Positions 8,559 through 18,519 are shown, numbered from the stretch's first letter. The stretch is 64,000 nt of DNA from Acetobacterium wieringae (GCF_026646375.1 NZ_JAIPPU010000010.1:62001-126000); one strand, 5' to 3'. Numbers and translations are program-made. The notes: a model not told the origin generated them from the sequence alone.

Positions 8559-10271
8559 TTATTGAATAACACTCTGCAATCCTGTTGCTGTAAAGAGCAC
8601 TAATCCCGGCTGATCTGCAGTTGATAACGAAGCTCCGGAGAGTCGACTAAGAAAGGCTGCTGAAAAATATTGAAACTTGACCTGATTATAGATCTTTTTA
8701 GGAGCAAGATCGATAAAGTCAGCCAGATACTTATGAATATTATGCGGCTCTTTTAGAAACTCAAAGATCCATTCTTTATCCGGGGCCTGGTCACTCATAC
8801 CCATTGGCATTCTAAAATTGCCCTGGGCGAGCCAATCATATCGAAGCCACTCATCAATCTGATCGACCTGTTGATGGTCCTTGAAAAAGTCGTGAAGAAT
8901 ACCAAAGATCTGTTCCTTTGATTTTCCCACATCATAATAGCCCTGATCTTCCCAATAACAGGAAAAGCGCTCAAAAAATTCGAAGGGCGTAAGAAAAATC
9001 TTATCCTCAAAAATATAGTTCATGCTTTGTTTAAAAACCCCACTATTGTAGTACCGATCGACCAATACTTCAATTTGACGTAATTGATAAAGTTCTTCTG
9101 CGCTGATGTATTTATTTGAAATAATTTCATAGGGTGGATAGCTGGCGTACTGATATTGATGAATTTCTGCTTCGTTGCGAATCCGGGTACCTTTTAGACA
9201 TTTAAGAAAACCGAGCTGCAGCATATCCGGGCCAAGAGCTATCACCTGATTAAAGGATTCTCTAAAAATATCATAGCTTTCAAAGGGTAAGCCAGCAATC
9301 AGATCCAGATGGATGTGGATATTCTGTGGCACCAGCATTCTTTTTACATGCTCGGCAGTTCGGGTCACACTGATTTTTCGACCAATGGCGGAAAGGGTTT
9401 CCGGAGACGTGCTCTGGACGCCAATTTCAAATTGAATCAATCCCGGCGGGGCCGTTGTAAGTAGGTCAAGCATCTCATCATCAATCAGATCGCCAGTCAT
9501 TTCAAAGTGAAAATTAGTTGTCCCGCCACGCTCTATCATATGGTTAAATATTCTTTTGGCCCGACTGATGTCGCAGTTAAAGGTACGATCCACCAGTTTG
9601 ACCTGTTTGACACCGGACTCAATAAAAAAATCCAATTCAGCAAAAACCCGGTCGAGCCCCAACATATTTAATCCTTGTTTAGCTGAGGAAAGACAATAGG
9701 CACAACAAAACGGACAGCCCCGCATGGTTTCATAATAAATGATCTTATTCGTGAGGCTGGCCATATCCACATTAATATAGGGAAACACCAATTGACTTAA
9801 GGGTAACGCTTCAGTATCAGGTATTGTAAAAATCTGCTCCATTGAATTGCGATAGCAAAGTCCCGGAATTGTCTTAAGGCCTTCACGTCTATTACTGCAC
9901 TCCAGCAGTGCTTTTAACTTGGCTTCCCCTTCACCCTGAATAATCAGATCACAAAAAGGATGGGCTTGCAGCAGCGCCGCTCCATCAAAACTAACCTCGG
10001 GACCACCGAAAATAATCTGTACCAGAGGATTCGCTTTTTTAATGACTTCCGCCAACTTGAGCACCATCTCCATATTCCAGATATAACAAGAGAAACCAAT
10101 CCGTCTGGTATTCTGATCCAGAAGCAATTTGACAATTCGATGAAAGGGATCATTAATTGACGTCTCCACGATTTCGACATCAAAATCCGGCAGTTGTGCT
10201 TTCAAAGAACGTACTGCCAGATTCGTATGGATATATTTGGCATTAATGGCGACTAGGACAAGATCTTTCAC
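8559..10271 (-). CDS. B12-binding domain radical SAM protein (DUF4080-like)
   Basis: The 570-residue protein has a cobalamin-binding-like N-terminal fold (LVLVAINAKYIHTNLAVRSL, then FGGPEVSFD near residue 92), a radical SAM core with the cluster motif CPFCCAYC (CxxxCxxC) near 190, and a C-terminal extension of about 200 residues typical of DUF4080 proteins. It would cleave S-adenosylmethionine at a 4Fe-4S cluster; substrate unknown. Such proteins are common in acetogens and other Clostridia. It stands alone between ychF and the thrS promoter, with a 190-bp upstream gap in which I see no feature. Confidence 0.82.
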   Translation of the reverse strand: MKDLVLVAINAKYIHTNLAVRSLKAQLPDFDVEIVETSINDPFHRIVKLLLDQNTRRIGFSCYIWNMEMVLKLAEVIKKANPLVQIIFGGPEVSFDGAALLQAHPFCDLIIQGEGEAKLKALLECSNRREGLKTIPGLCYRNSMEQIFTIPDTEALPLSQLVFPYINVDMASLTNKIIYYETMRGCPFCCAYCLSSAKQGLNMLGLDRVFAELDFFIESGVKQVKLVDRTFNCDISRAKRIFNHMIERGGTTNFHFEMTGDLIDDEMLDLLTTAPPGLIQFEIGVQSTSPETLSAIGRKISVTRTAEHVKRMLVPQNIHIHLDLIAGLPFESYDIFRESFNQVIALGPDMLQLGFLKCLKGTRIRNEAEIHQYQYASYPPYEIISNKYISAEELYQLRQIEVLVDRYYNSGVFKQSMNYIFEDKIFLTPFEFFERFSCYWEDQGYYDVGKSKEQIFGILHDFFKDHQQVDQIDEWLRYDWLAQGNFRMPMGMSDQAPDKEWIFEFLKEPHNIHKYLADFIDLAPKKIYNQVKFQYFSAAFLSRLSGASLSTADQPGLVLFTATGLQSVIQ

Positions 10272-10462
10272 GGTAACCTCCAGGCATTCGGGGATTCAAT
10301 TCTGGGAATAAGTTAATAAAATTGCTTTGCTGCCGAGTCATCACACTCGTTGATGTCCTGAGCAGATGAACAGAACCAGATAAGCCAGTTTAACTTTGGA
10401 CAACAACATTCCAGCGTAAACGGAAGCATGCTCACAGCGATTAAGAAAACAAACGATACTTG

Positions 10463-11560
10463 CTATACATTAAACCGGAAAAAAGTAACGTCGCCATCTT
10501 TCATGACATACTCTTTACCTTCAACCCGGGTGACTCCGCTTTCTTTGGCTTTTACTTCTGAACCGGCTTCAACCAGCTGATCGAAGCTGGTGATTTCAGC
10601 TCGAATAAAACCCCGTTCAATATCGCTGTGTATTTTTCCGGCAGCCTGGGGGGCTTTCGTTCCTTCAGTAACTGTCCAGGCCCGAATTTCCTGGGGGCCG
10701 GCAGTTAAAAAGGTAATCAGTCCCAACAGCTTATAGCCTGAGCGAATAACCTGATCCAGGCCAGATTCTTCCAAACCCATATCCGATAAAAACTCTGCCT
10801 TTTCAGCTTCGTCAAATTGGGCGATTTCTTCTTCAATTTTAGCCGATATTTTAATGATGTCTTTATGACTGCCGGAGTGATTTTCCTGCACTGTTGCCTT
10901 TAAACGGGTAACCATATCATTATCTTCATGGAGATCATCTTCAGAAACGTTGGCAATATACAGCACCGGCTTGATTGAAATCAGTTGAATGGTTTGGATA
11001 AATTCCCATTCATCCGCTGTAAAATCCTCGTCATTGGGCATTTTTCCACCTTCTAAGATTTCCCGGAGACGCATCGCCACTTCAATGTTAGCTTTTTCCT
11101 GGGGATTGGTCTTAGCGAGTTTTTTATTTTTTTCTATTCGTCGATCCAACATTTCAATATCAGCAAAGATCAGTTCCAGATTAATGGTTTCGAGATCATC
11201 AATGGGATCGATTTTTCCTTCGACATGTACCACGTTGTCATCTTCAAAACATCGGACCACATGAACAATGGCGTCAACCTCCCGAATGTGCGAAAGGAAT
11301 TTGTTACCGAGACCTTCCCCCTTGCTGGCGCCGCGTACCAGTCCAGCGATATCCACAAATTCGATCGTAGTGGGAATAACCTTTTTAGAATTGTACATTT
11401 TTTCCAAAACCGCCAGACGGGGATCCGGTACGGTCACGACTCCGATATTAGGATCGATGGTACAAAATGGATAATTGGCAGATTCTGCTCCAGCCTTGGT
11501 TAAGGCATTAAATATAGTGCTCTTCCCAACATTGGGTAAGCCGACGATTCCTATCTTCAT
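10463..11560 (-). CDS. ychF: YchF/OLA1-family ATPase
   Basis: Obg-related P-loop nucleotidase that prefers ATP and associates with ribosomes. The 365 residues include G1 GLPNVGKST (residues 6-14), [19 protein letters not shown] as G3 with its extension near 67-85, a coiled-coil insert around residues 130-170, and a C-terminal TGS domain ending [10 protein letters not shown]. In place of the GTPase NKxD motif it has NVSE (residue ~203), as in YchF. GAGG precedes the ATG. It is separated by about 130 bp from rsfS upstream; both are minus strand. Confidence 0.95.
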   Translation of the reverse strand: MKIGIVGLPNVGKSTIFNALTKAGAESANYPFCTIDPNIGVVTVPDPRLAVLEKMYNSKKVIPTTIEFVDIAGLVRGASKGEGLGNKFLSHIREVDAIVHVVRCFEDDNVVHVEGKIDPIDDLETINLELIFADIEMLDRRIEKNKKLAKTNPQEKANIEVAMRLREILEGGKMPNDEDFTADEWEFIQTIQLISIKPVLYIANVSEDDLHEDNDMVTRLKATVQENHSGSHKDIIKISAKIEEEIAQFDEAEKAEFLSDMGLEESGLDQVIRSGYKLLGLITFLTAGPQEIRAWTVTEGTKAPQAAGKIHSDIERGFIRAEITSFDQLVEAGSEVKAKESGVTRVEGKEYVMKDGDVTFFRFNV

Positions 11561-11688
11561 TATTACCTCTTTCTTATTTTCTTCTAATCTATTTATCCTG
11601 ACATTTAAAAAGGTGGGTTTTCCCGTTCCGTTGGAACAAGAAGTACCACCATTTCAAATTGGTCAGCGCTTTTTCGTAAAACAGCCAT

Positions 11689-12033
11689 CTATCGATTGAC
11701 AACAGTGTTTTTCCATAATTTTTCGAGATTATAAAACTCCCGTTCTTCTGCATGGAAGATATGGACGATCACGTCGTAGTAGTCCAGCAAAATCCAACGA
11801 GCTTCCCGTAAACCCTCAACCCCTTTAGGAAAAATCTCGAGTTTTTGGGCTTCATACTCAATATTCTCTGCAATCGCCTTGACCTGTCGTTCAGAGCTCC
11901 CGCTGGCAATAACAAAATAATTGGCAATAGAGGTCATCTCCGTTACATCGATGACTTCTATATCATCACCATTTTTTGCTTCAATCCACTCTTTAATTTT
12001 TTGTGCAAATTCGTCTGGATTAATAATGATCAC
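11689..12033 (-). CDS. rsfS: Ribosomal silencing factor RsfS (Iojap)
   Basis: Binds L14 of the 50S subunit and blocks subunit joining when nutrients are scarce. The 114-residue protein shows the family pattern IEVIDVTEMTSIANYFVIASG near residues 24-44 (split here as VIDVTEM and NYFVIASGSS) and WILLDYYDVIVHIF near 80. The start codon is GTG at 12031-12033. It follows yqeK closely, the usual nadD-yqeK-rsfS order. Confidence 0.93.
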   Translation of the reverse strand: MIIINPDEFAQKIKEWIEAKNGDDIEVIDVTEMTSIANYFVIASGSSERQVKAIAENIEYEAQKLEIFPKGVEGLREARWILLDYYDVIVHIFHAEEREFYNLEKLWKNTVVNR

Positions 12034-12065
12034 TCACTTTCTTTTTTAAATTTCTTGATTATTTT

Positions 12066-12641
12066 TTATCTTACATTTCTGGTTTTAATCAGCAAATCAT
12101 TTCGTGCTTCAAGGGTATGCTTATGAAGCAAGGCTCCGGTTTGGGCTACATGGCAGATACTATTGGTTAAAGCCAATATGAGCGCCCGATCCAAATCAAT
12201 TTCAGCTGCCTCACGAATGGCGTCTATCCCGGGAAAAGAGCGGTCTTTTTCGATATAATCTGCCAGATAAATAATCTTCTCCAAGGCACTCATTTTCTTG
12301 CACCCGGTGGTGTGGTAACATACCGCACGTTGAATCGCCGCATCAGTAATACCATAGCGTTCTTTAACCAATACTGCTCCCACCGGTCCATGAAGTAGTT
12401 GGGGATCATAACGACTAACACGGTCGACTTTGATTCGGTGCTCTTTGGCATAGCCAAGGAGCTTTTCATCCGACATATTTTTGGCACAGTCATGTAGCAG
12501 GGCTGCGAGTCTGGCCTGATTGAGATCAACCCCAAAATGACTCGCCAGTTGTTCAGCCGCTGCAACCACGTTAATCGTGTGTCGAAAGCGTTTTGAGCTC
12601 AGCTTATTTTCAAGATCAGTAATGATTTCAGCCCAGTTCAT
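12066..12641 (-). CDS. yqeK: YqeK HD-domain phosphohydrolase (Ap4A hydrolase)
   Basis: HD-superfamily enzyme; characterised YqeK proteins split diadenosine tetraphosphate symmetrically. Metal-binding residues appear as FRHTINV (H), ALLHDCAKN (HD, about residue 50) and later HGPVGA and DYIEKDR. An open frame continues 71 codons upstream, but that part is nadD in another frame; the ATG at 12641 (MNWAEIITDLE) has GGGGA 6 nt upstream and gives a normal 191 residues. It overlaps the end of nadD by 14 nt, so the two are translationally coupled. Confidence 0.93.
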   Translation of the reverse strand: MNWAEIITDLENKLSSKRFRHTINVVAAAEQLASHFGVDLNQARLAALLHDCAKNMSDEKLLGYAKEHRIKVDRVSRYDPQLLHGPVGAVLVKERYGITDAAIQRAVCYHTTGCKKMSALEKIIYLADYIEKDRSFPGIDAIREAAEIDLDRALILALTNSICHVAQTGALLHKHTLEARNDLLIKTRNVR

Positions 12642-13269
12642 GTTGATCCCCATTTGTCTCATTCGGTAAATAGAGACCCTGCTCGTGGATATAGGCTTCC
12701 ACGGGATCGGGTAATAAATACCGAATGGAGTAGCCATTCTTGATCCGAGATCGGATATCTGAAGAGGCGATGTCCATTTCCGTGGCGTAGAGTTTAAAAA
12801 TCGATGCTCCATAAATCTCCTGAAGCTCTTTGATCCGCATATCCAGCCGCTCATGACTATACCCCGGGCGGAAGGTGGTGATGAACTTTACTGATTTTAA
12901 CAGCTCCGGAGCACCCTTCCACAAGGTAATTTCAAACATTAAATCGGCCCCGGCAATAAAATAGAAATCACAGTCCGGATATATTTCTTTAATGCTGTTA
13001 ATCGTGTCAATGGTATAGGTGATGCCACTTTGATCGATTTCATGGGTCAATATCTCAAAACTTTCATTGCCGGCAATGGCCAATTCCACCATTCTTAACC
13101 GGTGTTCTCTGGCAATTTCATCTTGTGATAATTTAAATGGGTTATTCCCTGTGGGAATAAACAAGACCTTATCCAACTCATATTGATCCCGGGCCGACTC
13201 TGCCAACAGCAGATGACCTGTATGGATGGGATTGAAACTTCCTCCCAGAAGACCGATTTTTTTCTTCAT
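12628..13269 (-). CDS. nadD: Nicotinate-nucleotide adenylyltransferase
   Basis: Forms deamido-NAD from nicotinate mononucleotide and ATP. The 213-residue protein starts MKKKIGLLGGSFNPIHTGHL, containing the nucleotidyl transferase GGSFNPxHxGH motif, and has the second motif as ASSDIRSRI near residue 176 (ISSTxIR type). It lies in the obgE-yhbY-nadD-yqeK-rsfS run and overlaps yqeK. Confidence 0.95.
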   Translation of the reverse strand: MKKKIGLLGGSFNPIHTGHLLLAESARDQYELDKVLFIPTGNNPFKLSQDEIAREHRLRMVELAIAGNESFEILTHEIDQSGITYTIDTINSIKEIYPDCDFYFIAGADLMFEITLWKGAPELLKSVKFITTFRPGYSHERLDMRIKELQEIYGASIFKLYATEMDIASSDIRSRIKNGYSIRYLLPDPVEAYIHEQGLYLPNETNGDQHELG

Positions 13270-13286
13270 CTCAAACCTTTACTTTT

Positions 13287-13649
13287 TTATGAATTAGTGA
13301 ATTTTCGTGATGGACTTAATGATTTTTTCTTAACCCGTTTGATGGGTTTCTGATTTTTAGTGGGAACTTCGATTTTTGTTTTTAATAAATTCTTTTTATA
13401 AAGGATGAATTTATTACCGATGGTACAGACAATTTCCGCTTTAGTGGCAGCGGCCAATTCGCGGGCGACGTCGCCAACTTCTTCCATTGAGTTATTCTGA
13501 ACCTTTCCTTTGATTAACTCCCGGGCAATGATGGCATCCCTGGTTTGGATAACCACCTGCGGGGTAACGCCATCCTTGCCAACGAAGATGATATCAGGAA
13601 TATCCATGGCCAGCTTTCTTAAATAACTTCTTTGTTTACTTGTTAACAT
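13287..13649 (-). CDS. yhbY: YhbY-family RNA-binding protein (CRM domain)
   Basis: Small protein that binds pre-50S particles. The 120 residues begin MLTSKQRSYLRKLAMDIPDI and carry the CRM GxxG-type loop as VGKDGVT near residue 22, then ELIKGKVQNNS. A basic tail of about 25 residues (KNQKPIKRVKKKS) extends beyond the usual domain of about 95 residues. The ribosome site is weak. It lies between obgE and nadD. Confidence 0.9.
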   Translation of the reverse strand: MLTSKQRSYLRKLAMDIPDIIFVGKDGVTPQVVIQTRDAIIARELIKGKVQNNSMEEVGDVARELAAATKAEIVCTIGNKFILYKKNLLKTKIEVPTKNQKPIKRVKKKSLSPSRKFTNS

Positions 13650-13700
13650 TTTTTCTCAACTTTCTACGACGCTATTATAGCATATTCTTATGGGCAAAAT

Positions 13701-14984
13701 CTATTTAAAATACTCAAATTCGATGTCCTCCAACTGAACGACATCCTCATTCTGAATGCCCATTTTTTCCAACTCTGCAAATACGCCTTTGTCTTTTAAA
13801 ACACGCTGGAAGAAACCAACTGAATCCAGATCTTCAAAGTTTACCGATGTGATCAGTCGCTCCAGGAAATCACCTTTAACAATGTATAAATGATCAAGTT
13901 TTTCAACAGTAAATTGTTTTTCCATAAAATCAGGGATATAAATGGCTTCAGTCTCTGGTTCAATGTCAAAGATCGGTTCAACTTCGCCGATTTCATCCAG
14001 TAAGGCTATCGTTCGGCTAAGCAGCTCGTTAAGGCCTTGGCCGGTTACTGCTGAAATTACAAAAACCTCGTAACCAAGTTTTTCGAGTTCTGCTTTGAGT
14101 TCGGATGTTTCGTCGGCATCAGCGATAAGATCAACCTTGTTCAAAGCGACAATCTGCACTCGCTGGGCCAATTTTTCATTATATTTTTTTAGCTCATCAT
14201 TAATCTTTTTAAAATCATCCAGCGGGTCCCGCCCCTCACTGCCAGCAGCATCCAACAAATGAATCAGCAACTTGGTTCGTTCCACATGGCGAAGGAATTG
14301 ATCGCCCAATCCGGTGCCTTCATGAGCGCCTTCGATCAAACCGGGAATATCGGCAATCACGAACGGATCAAAATTTCGCCATTCAACCACGCCCAAATTG
14401 GGCACGATGGTAGTAAAATGGTAATTGGCTATCTTGGGTTTGGCTTTGGTGATTACTGAAAGCAAGGTTGATTTTCCGACATTGGGAAACCCAATCAAAC
14501 CCACATCAGCCAGCAGTTTCAGTTCAAGAATAACGGTTCGTTCCTGACCTTTCACTCCACCCTGAGCAAAACGAGGTGCCTGTCTGGTAGCTGTTGCAAA
14601 ATTCATATTTCCACGACCACCCCGGCCGCCTTCAGCCACCCGGTATTTTTGTCCGTGTTCGGAAAGATCGCAGATGATCCGTCCGGTATCCTTATCTTTA
14701 ACAATCGTTCCAACCGGAACCTTAATAATCAGGTCTTCCCCGGTTTTGCCGGTGGAACGGCCGCCGGTACCATTTTCACCATTTTCTGCTTTGTGTTTTC
14801 TTTTATATTTAAATTCCATCAGGGTTCGAAAACCATTGTCGGCCATAAACACAATATTGCCGCCATGCCCTCCGTTACCGCCATCGGGACCGCCATTGGG
14901 GACATATTTTTCGCGCCGGAAACTCATTCCGCCATGTCCGCCGTTGCCAGCCTTCAGAATAATCTCTGCTTTATCTACAAACAT
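13701..14984 (-). CDS. obgE: Obg GTPase
   Basis: Essential ribosome-assembly and stress GTPase. Three domains are visible: the glycine-rich Obg fold (1-158, e.g. GGHGGMSFRREKYVPNGGPD), the G domain with GFPNVGKST near 167, DIPGLIEGAHEG near 215 and NKVD near 285, and a C-terminal OCT domain from about residue 350. The 427-residue length is normal for Firmicutes. GAGG precedes the ATG. Terminator and rpmA lie upstream. Confidence 0.97.
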   Translation of the reverse strand: MFVDKAEIILKAGNGGHGGMSFRREKYVPNGGPDGGNGGHGGNIVFMADNGFRTLMEFKYKRKHKAENGENGTGGRSTGKTGEDLIIKVPVGTIVKDKDTGRIICDLSEHGQKYRVAEGGRGGRGNMNFATATRQAPRFAQGGVKGQERTVILELKLLADVGLIGFPNVGKSTLLSVITKAKPKIANYHFTTIVPNLGVVEWRNFDPFVIADIPGLIEGAHEGTGLGDQFLRHVERTKLLIHLLDAAGSEGRDPLDDFKKINDELKKYNEKLAQRVQIVALNKVDLIADADETSELKAELEKLGYEVFVISAVTGQGLNELLSRTIALLDEIGEVEPIFDIEPETEAIYIPDFMEKQFTVEKLDHLYIVKGDFLERLITSVNFEDLDSVGFFQRVLKDKGVFAELEKMGIQNEDVVQLEDIEFEYFK

Positions 14985-15029
14985 TGCTACCTCGCTTTTT
15001 TATGGTATCTACCCGAACAACATAAAAAT

Positions 15030-15068
15030 AAAACCTCTTATCTTGTAAAAACGAGCATAAGAGGTTTT
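15030..15068 (-). terminator. Terminator between rpmA and obgE
   Basis: Arms AAAACCTCTTAT and ATAAGAGGTTTT form a perfect 12-bp stem, followed by ATTTTTAT on the minus strand. It ends or attenuates the rplU-prp-rpmA transcript before obgE. Confidence 0.85.
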
Positions 15069-15096
15069 ATGGCTGTATTATTTTGTCACTGGAAAA

Positions 15097-15384
15097 CTAG
15101 ATGGCTTCCCGAGGATAAATACTTACTTGTTTTTTATCTCTGCCTTTTCTTTCAAAACGTACAATACCGTCTTCTAATGCGAATAATGTATCATCTCCGC
15201 CTTTTCCAACGTTAGTACCAGGGTGAATTTTTGTTCCTCTTTGACGAACAAGAATATTTCCTGCCAGTACGAATTGACCGTCGCCTCTTTTTACGCCAAG
15301 ACGTTTAGATTCACTGTCACGACCATTTCTTGAACTACCAACCCCTTTTTTATGGGCGAATAGTTGAAGGTTCATTTTTAACAT
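15097..15384 (-). CDS. rpmA: 50S ribosomal protein L27 with cleavable N-terminus
   Basis: L27 reaches the peptidyl-transferase centre. It starts [17 protein letters not shown], the Firmicute form in which the stretch before HKKG is removed by Prp; the gene for Prp is directly upstream. A GTG three codons earlier is in frame, but GGAGG is 8 nt before the ATG at 15384, so that start is used (95 residues). Confidence 0.96.
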   Translation of the reverse strand: MLKMNLQLFAHKKGVGSSRNGRDSESKRLGVKRGDGQFVLAGNILVRQRGTKIHPGTNVGKGGDDTLFALEDGIVRFERKGRDKKQVSIYPREAI

Positions 15385-15396
15385 GTTGTTCACCTC

Positions 15397-15729
15397 CTAT
15401 TTATATACTTCTTCAAACTGGATATAATCTCCATAAGCTTCCTTAATCCCCCGGATCCCCAGAAGATAAGTTGAAATAAGTGTCTCTGTCTTTGATTTCG
15501 TTGGTTCATCATTGATTTCGGGAACGACGAAGCGGACATAGCCTTCTTCGATTACTTCGCCAAGATCTTTTCGCCCAACGATTTCAGTAAGCCCGTTTAA
15601 GATGCTGATGGTTAAAACCGAAACAGCCGCACAAACGATATCCTCGCCATGATCGGCAAAACCGGCATGACCTGACACAATTATTTCATTCGCTTTATTA
15701 TTCTTACCTTGAATCTTTACTGAAATCAT
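15397..15729 (-). CDS. prp: Ribosomal-processing cysteine protease Prp
   Basis: Removes the N-terminal extension of L27. The 110-residue protein has the conserved pair GHAGFADHGEDIVCAAVS near residues 20-37, where His and Cys form the active site. It lies between rplU and rpmA, the standard Firmicute order, and its stop codon forms part of the rpmA ribosome site (TAGGAGG). Confidence 0.95.
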   Translation of the reverse strand: MISVKIQGKNNKANEIIVSGHAGFADHGEDIVCAAVSVLTISILNGLTEIVGRKDLGEVIEEGYVRFVVPEINDEPTKSKTETLISTYLLGIRGIKEAYGDYIQFEEVYK

Positions 15730-15737
15730 AAAATTGC

Positions 15738-16055
15738 CTAGGCTTGGATGCCGGTAATTTTAACTTTCATGAATGGTTGACGATGACCTTGTTTTTTACG
15801 ATAATCTTTTTTCGATTTATACTTGTAAATAATAACCTTAGGTCCTTTTGCAACTTCCAGAATTTCAGCTTTAACAACAGCATTTTCAACCACCGGCGTA
15901 CCAATGATCATTTCACCATCTTTGTTAACTGCTAAAACTTCAGTAAAAGAAATTTCTTTTACATCTTCTTCAGTGAAATTGATTTTTTCAATTTGAATAA
16001 CATCATTTTCCTGAACGCGGTATTGTTTACCACCTGTTTTAATAATTGCATACAT
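15738..16055 (-). CDS. rplU: 50S ribosomal protein L21
   Basis: Large-subunit protein of 105 residues, beginning MYAIIKTGGKQYRVQENDV and ending with the RQPFMKVKITGI pattern. An upstream in-frame start at 16073 is rejected because GGAGG lies 9 nt before the ATG at 16055. First gene of rplU-prp-rpmA. Confidence 0.96.
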   Translation of the reverse strand: MYAIIKTGGKQYRVQENDVIQIEKINFTEEDVKEISFTEVLAVNKDGEMIIGTPVVENAVVKAEILEVAKGPKVIIYKYKSKKDYRKKQGHRQPFMKVKITGIQA

Positions 16056-16139
16056 GATTCTACACCTCCTCATACCAGACTCGCCACAAAAGGTGCTTTC
16101 GACTTAAAACCTTGTGTGTGCGGCTACATAACTTTATAA

Positions 16140-16168
16140 ATATTAACATGGTGAGCTGCTAAAGTCAA
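16140..16168 (-). promoter_or_regulatory. Promoter of rplU-prp-rpmA
   Basis: TTGACT (16163-16168), 17-nt spacer, TAATAT (16140-16145) on the minus strand. The leader to rplU is about 75 nt and contains a possible stem (AGTCGAAAGCACC.. region), in the place where Firmicute L21 leaders are known; that fold is not proven here. Confidence 0.75.
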
Positions 16169-16298
16169 TCAAAATATTAATAATGGTTTTTTGCCATAAA
16201 AATACGCCTAAAGAGACTGAAATCATTTATTTTATTATGGGGGTTTTCCAGTATGATGGGTATAATAAAATAAATTGAGCTTTAGGAGGAAAATAAAA

Positions 16299-17009
16299 TT
16301 GCAAAAAAACATGCCTAGAATAAAAATTGTAGCTGTTGTTTTATTAATTGCTCTTGCCATGGGATTCATAGTCTATAATTTTTATCCAACGATTAATCAA
16401 AACATGCAAAAGGATAAAATAATTGCCGTCGCAAAAGAAAACCGCACCGAGATTGCTGATCGGATCGATTTCAATGCCTTGCTGGCCATCAACCCCGATA
16501 CTATTGGATGGGTTCAAATCGAAGGCACCCCACTCGAATATCCGGTTACCCAAACCACCGATAACGATTTTTATCTGTCCCATAATTTTTTAAGGGAATC
16601 ATCTTTTGAAGGCGCCATCTTCCGGGACTACTTGAGTGATCCTGTGACAACACGGAATCACGTTCTCTATGGTCATTATATGTCAGATGAATCGATGTTT
16701 GGCAGCTTATGGAATTATCAGGATCAGGCCTATTTTAAAGCCCATCCGGTGATTCAGTTTGATCAGCCTGGCAATCCCGGAGATTGGGAGATCTTCTCAG
16801 TTTATATTACTGAAGCTGACTACGATTATCGCCAGCCAAGTTTTGCTAACGACACCGAATTTATCAATTATATGAATCGGCTTAAAGCCCGCTCCCTGTA
16901 TGATACCGGTGTGGTTGTTTCCCCTGACGATGAAGTACTGACCTTATCTACCTGCATCTACACCTTCGATGATGCCCGCTTTGCGGTTCATGCCCGGAAA
17001 ATAAAGTAA
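16299..17009 (+). CDS. srtB: Class B sortase
   Basis: Membrane-anchored transpeptidase that attaches surface proteins to the cell wall. The 236-residue protein has an N-terminal membrane segment (about residues 7-27, IVAVVLLIALAMGFIVY), the catalytic His in HVLYGHYMSDESMFG near residue 125, Cys in TLSTCIYTFD near 217, and a downstream Arg (DARFAVHAR). The TTG at 16299 follows AGGAGG by 9 nt; an upstream TTG at 16275 lacks any site. No sorting-signal substrate or pilin gene lies beside it, so its target is elsewhere in the genome. Confidence 0.9.
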   Translation: MQKNMPRIKIVAVVLLIALAMGFIVYNFYPTINQNMQKDKIIAVAKENRTEIADRIDFNALLAINPDTIGWVQIEGTPLEYPVTQTTDNDFYLSHNFLRESSFEGAIFRDYLSDPVTTRNHVLYGHYMSDESMFGSLWNYQDQAYFKAHPVIQFDQPGNPGDWEIFSVYITEADYDYRQPSFANDTEFINYMNRLKARSLYDTGVVVSPDDEVLTLSTCIYTFDDARFAVHARKIK

Positions 17010-17014
17010 ACACA

Positions 17015-17062
17015 AAAGTGTCCGCAATTTGGATCTCTTAATCCATTAACTGCGGACACTTT
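17015..17062. terminator. Bidirectional terminator between srtB and AGCS gene
   Basis: AAAGTGTCCGCA and TGCGGACACTTT form a 12-bp stem with an inner GGAT/ATCC stem. A-rich and T-rich flanks allow use by the convergent genes on both strands. Confidence 0.85.
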
Positions 17063-17082
17063 ATTACATTTTAGGCAAGTTA

Positions 17083-18519
17083 CTATTCGTTATCAATAAC
17101 TGCCTTTTTTCCCAATTTTCGCAATTCACGTTCCGGCTTGATTACTTTATCTTCATAATCAAAACACTCTTTCGCAATGACATTACTTAAAACCAGTAAT
17201 GAGATCAGATTAGGAATTGCCATTAATCCATTCATCGTATCCGAGAAATCCCAGACAATCTGAAGCGCAGTGGTGGCACCGACAAAAGCAATTAAACTGT
17301 AAAACAGTCGATAAACTTTCACTGCCATTGGCGCTTTAATTAAATATTCCAATGACTTCTCACCATAATATTCCCATCCCAATATTGTTGAGAAGGCAAA
17401 CAGCATAATCCCAATGGTGACGATGTACCCCCCAATCGGGCCCAATGCCGATTCAAAGGCTGCAATTGTCAAGTTAGCTCCACTAAGTAGTTTACCGGCT
17501 TCAGTCATGGTACCCAGCATACCGGAAGAAGCGATAACCAGACCGGTAATAGTACAAACCACCAGCGTATCAAAGAAGGTTCCGGTCATGTTAATGTAAC
17601 CTTGACGGGAAGGATGATCCGTTTTAGCTGCAGCTGCCGCAATTGGCGCCGAACCTAAACCAGCTTCATTGGAGAAAACTCCTCGTGCAACCCCCCAACG
17701 CATGGCACTGAGCATGCTGGCAATCACCGTACCGCCAACCCCACCAGCCACCGCTGTGGGAGAAAAGGCCATTGTAAAGATCTGTGAAATACCGGCAGGC
17801 AGGTTTTCAAAATTAATAATAATTACTAATATACCGGCCACAAAATAAAAGACTGCCATAAATGGAACAATGACACCACAAACGCGACCAATACTCTTAA
17901 TCCCACCTAATAGCACCACAATAGCCAAAATTGTAATGACTGCTCCAGTAACCCAAGTAGGTATGCCAAAGGTTCCAACTACAGCACTGGCAATGGAATT
18001 AGCCTGGGTCATGTTACCGATTCCAAACGAAGCGATCACTGCAAAGGCTGAGAACAGTACCGCCAGAATTGACCCTATCGTCTTATTCTTGAAACCATTT
18101 TTCATGGCATACATCGGTCCACCGGCCATTTCGCCTTCTTTGTTGGTTTCCCGGTATTTAACCGCCAGAACACTTTCGCCATATTTGGTGGAAAGACCAA
18201 ACAAAGCACTGATCCACATCCACACTAACGCTCCGGGTCCTCCCAGAACCATGGCGGTCGCCACCCCGACAATGTTACCGGTACCAATAGTTGCTGCCAG
18301 CGCCGTCATCAAAGATTGGAAGGGTGAAATATCCCCGCTCGATTCTTTTTTTGCCGGATCCTGTTTAGCAAAAACCGATTTCAATGCATAACCCAAGTTT
18401 CGCCATGGCAGAAACTTTAACCGGACTGTTAAAAAGATCCCGGTTCCCATCAATAAAGCTAGCATTACAGGTCCCCAAACAAAATTGTTGACAGCTGCAA
18501 TAATTTCCGAAAAATTCAT
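17083..18519 (-). CDS. Alanine/glycine:cation symporter (AGCS family)
   Basis: Sodium-coupled amino-acid uptake carrier, 478 residues and about 11 membrane segments. Family patterns include ATIGTGNIVGVATAMVLGGP near residue 75, GGPMYAMKNGFKNKTIG near 138, and SNEAGLGSAPIAAAAAKT near 285. It stands alone, convergent with srtB. Substrate (Ala, Gly or Gln) cannot be chosen from the sequence. Confidence 0.92.
   Translation of the reverse strand: MNFSEIIAAVNNFVWGPVMLALLMGTGIFLTVRLKFLPWRNLGYALKSVFAKQDPAKKESSGDISPFQSLMTALAATIGTGNIVGVATAMVLGGPGALVWMWISALFGLSTKYGESVLAVKYRETNKEGEMAGGPMYAMKNGFKNKTIGSILAVLFSAFAVIASFGIGNMTQANSIASAVVGTFGIPTWVTGAVITILAIVVLLGGIKSIGRVCGVIVPFMAVFYFVAGILVIIINFENLPAGISQIFTMAFSPTAVAGGVGGTVIASMLSAMRWGVARGVFSNEAGLGSAPIAAAAAKTDHPSRQGYINMTGTFFDTLVVCTITGLVIASSGMLGTMTEAGKLLSGANLTIAAFESALGPIGGYIVTIGIMLFAFSTILGWEYYGEKSLEYLIKAPMAVKVYRLFYSLIAFVGATTALQIVWDFSDTMNGLMAIPNLISLLVLSNVIAKECFDYEDKVIKPERELRKLGKKAVIDNE

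Noticed and set aside
12642..12854. N-terminal extension of yqeK
   Set aside because: It is the nadD coding region in another frame; yqeK homologs start at 12641.
16299..17009. Pilus or surface-protein cluster around sortase
   Set aside because: No neighbour carries a sorting signal or pilin-like sequence.
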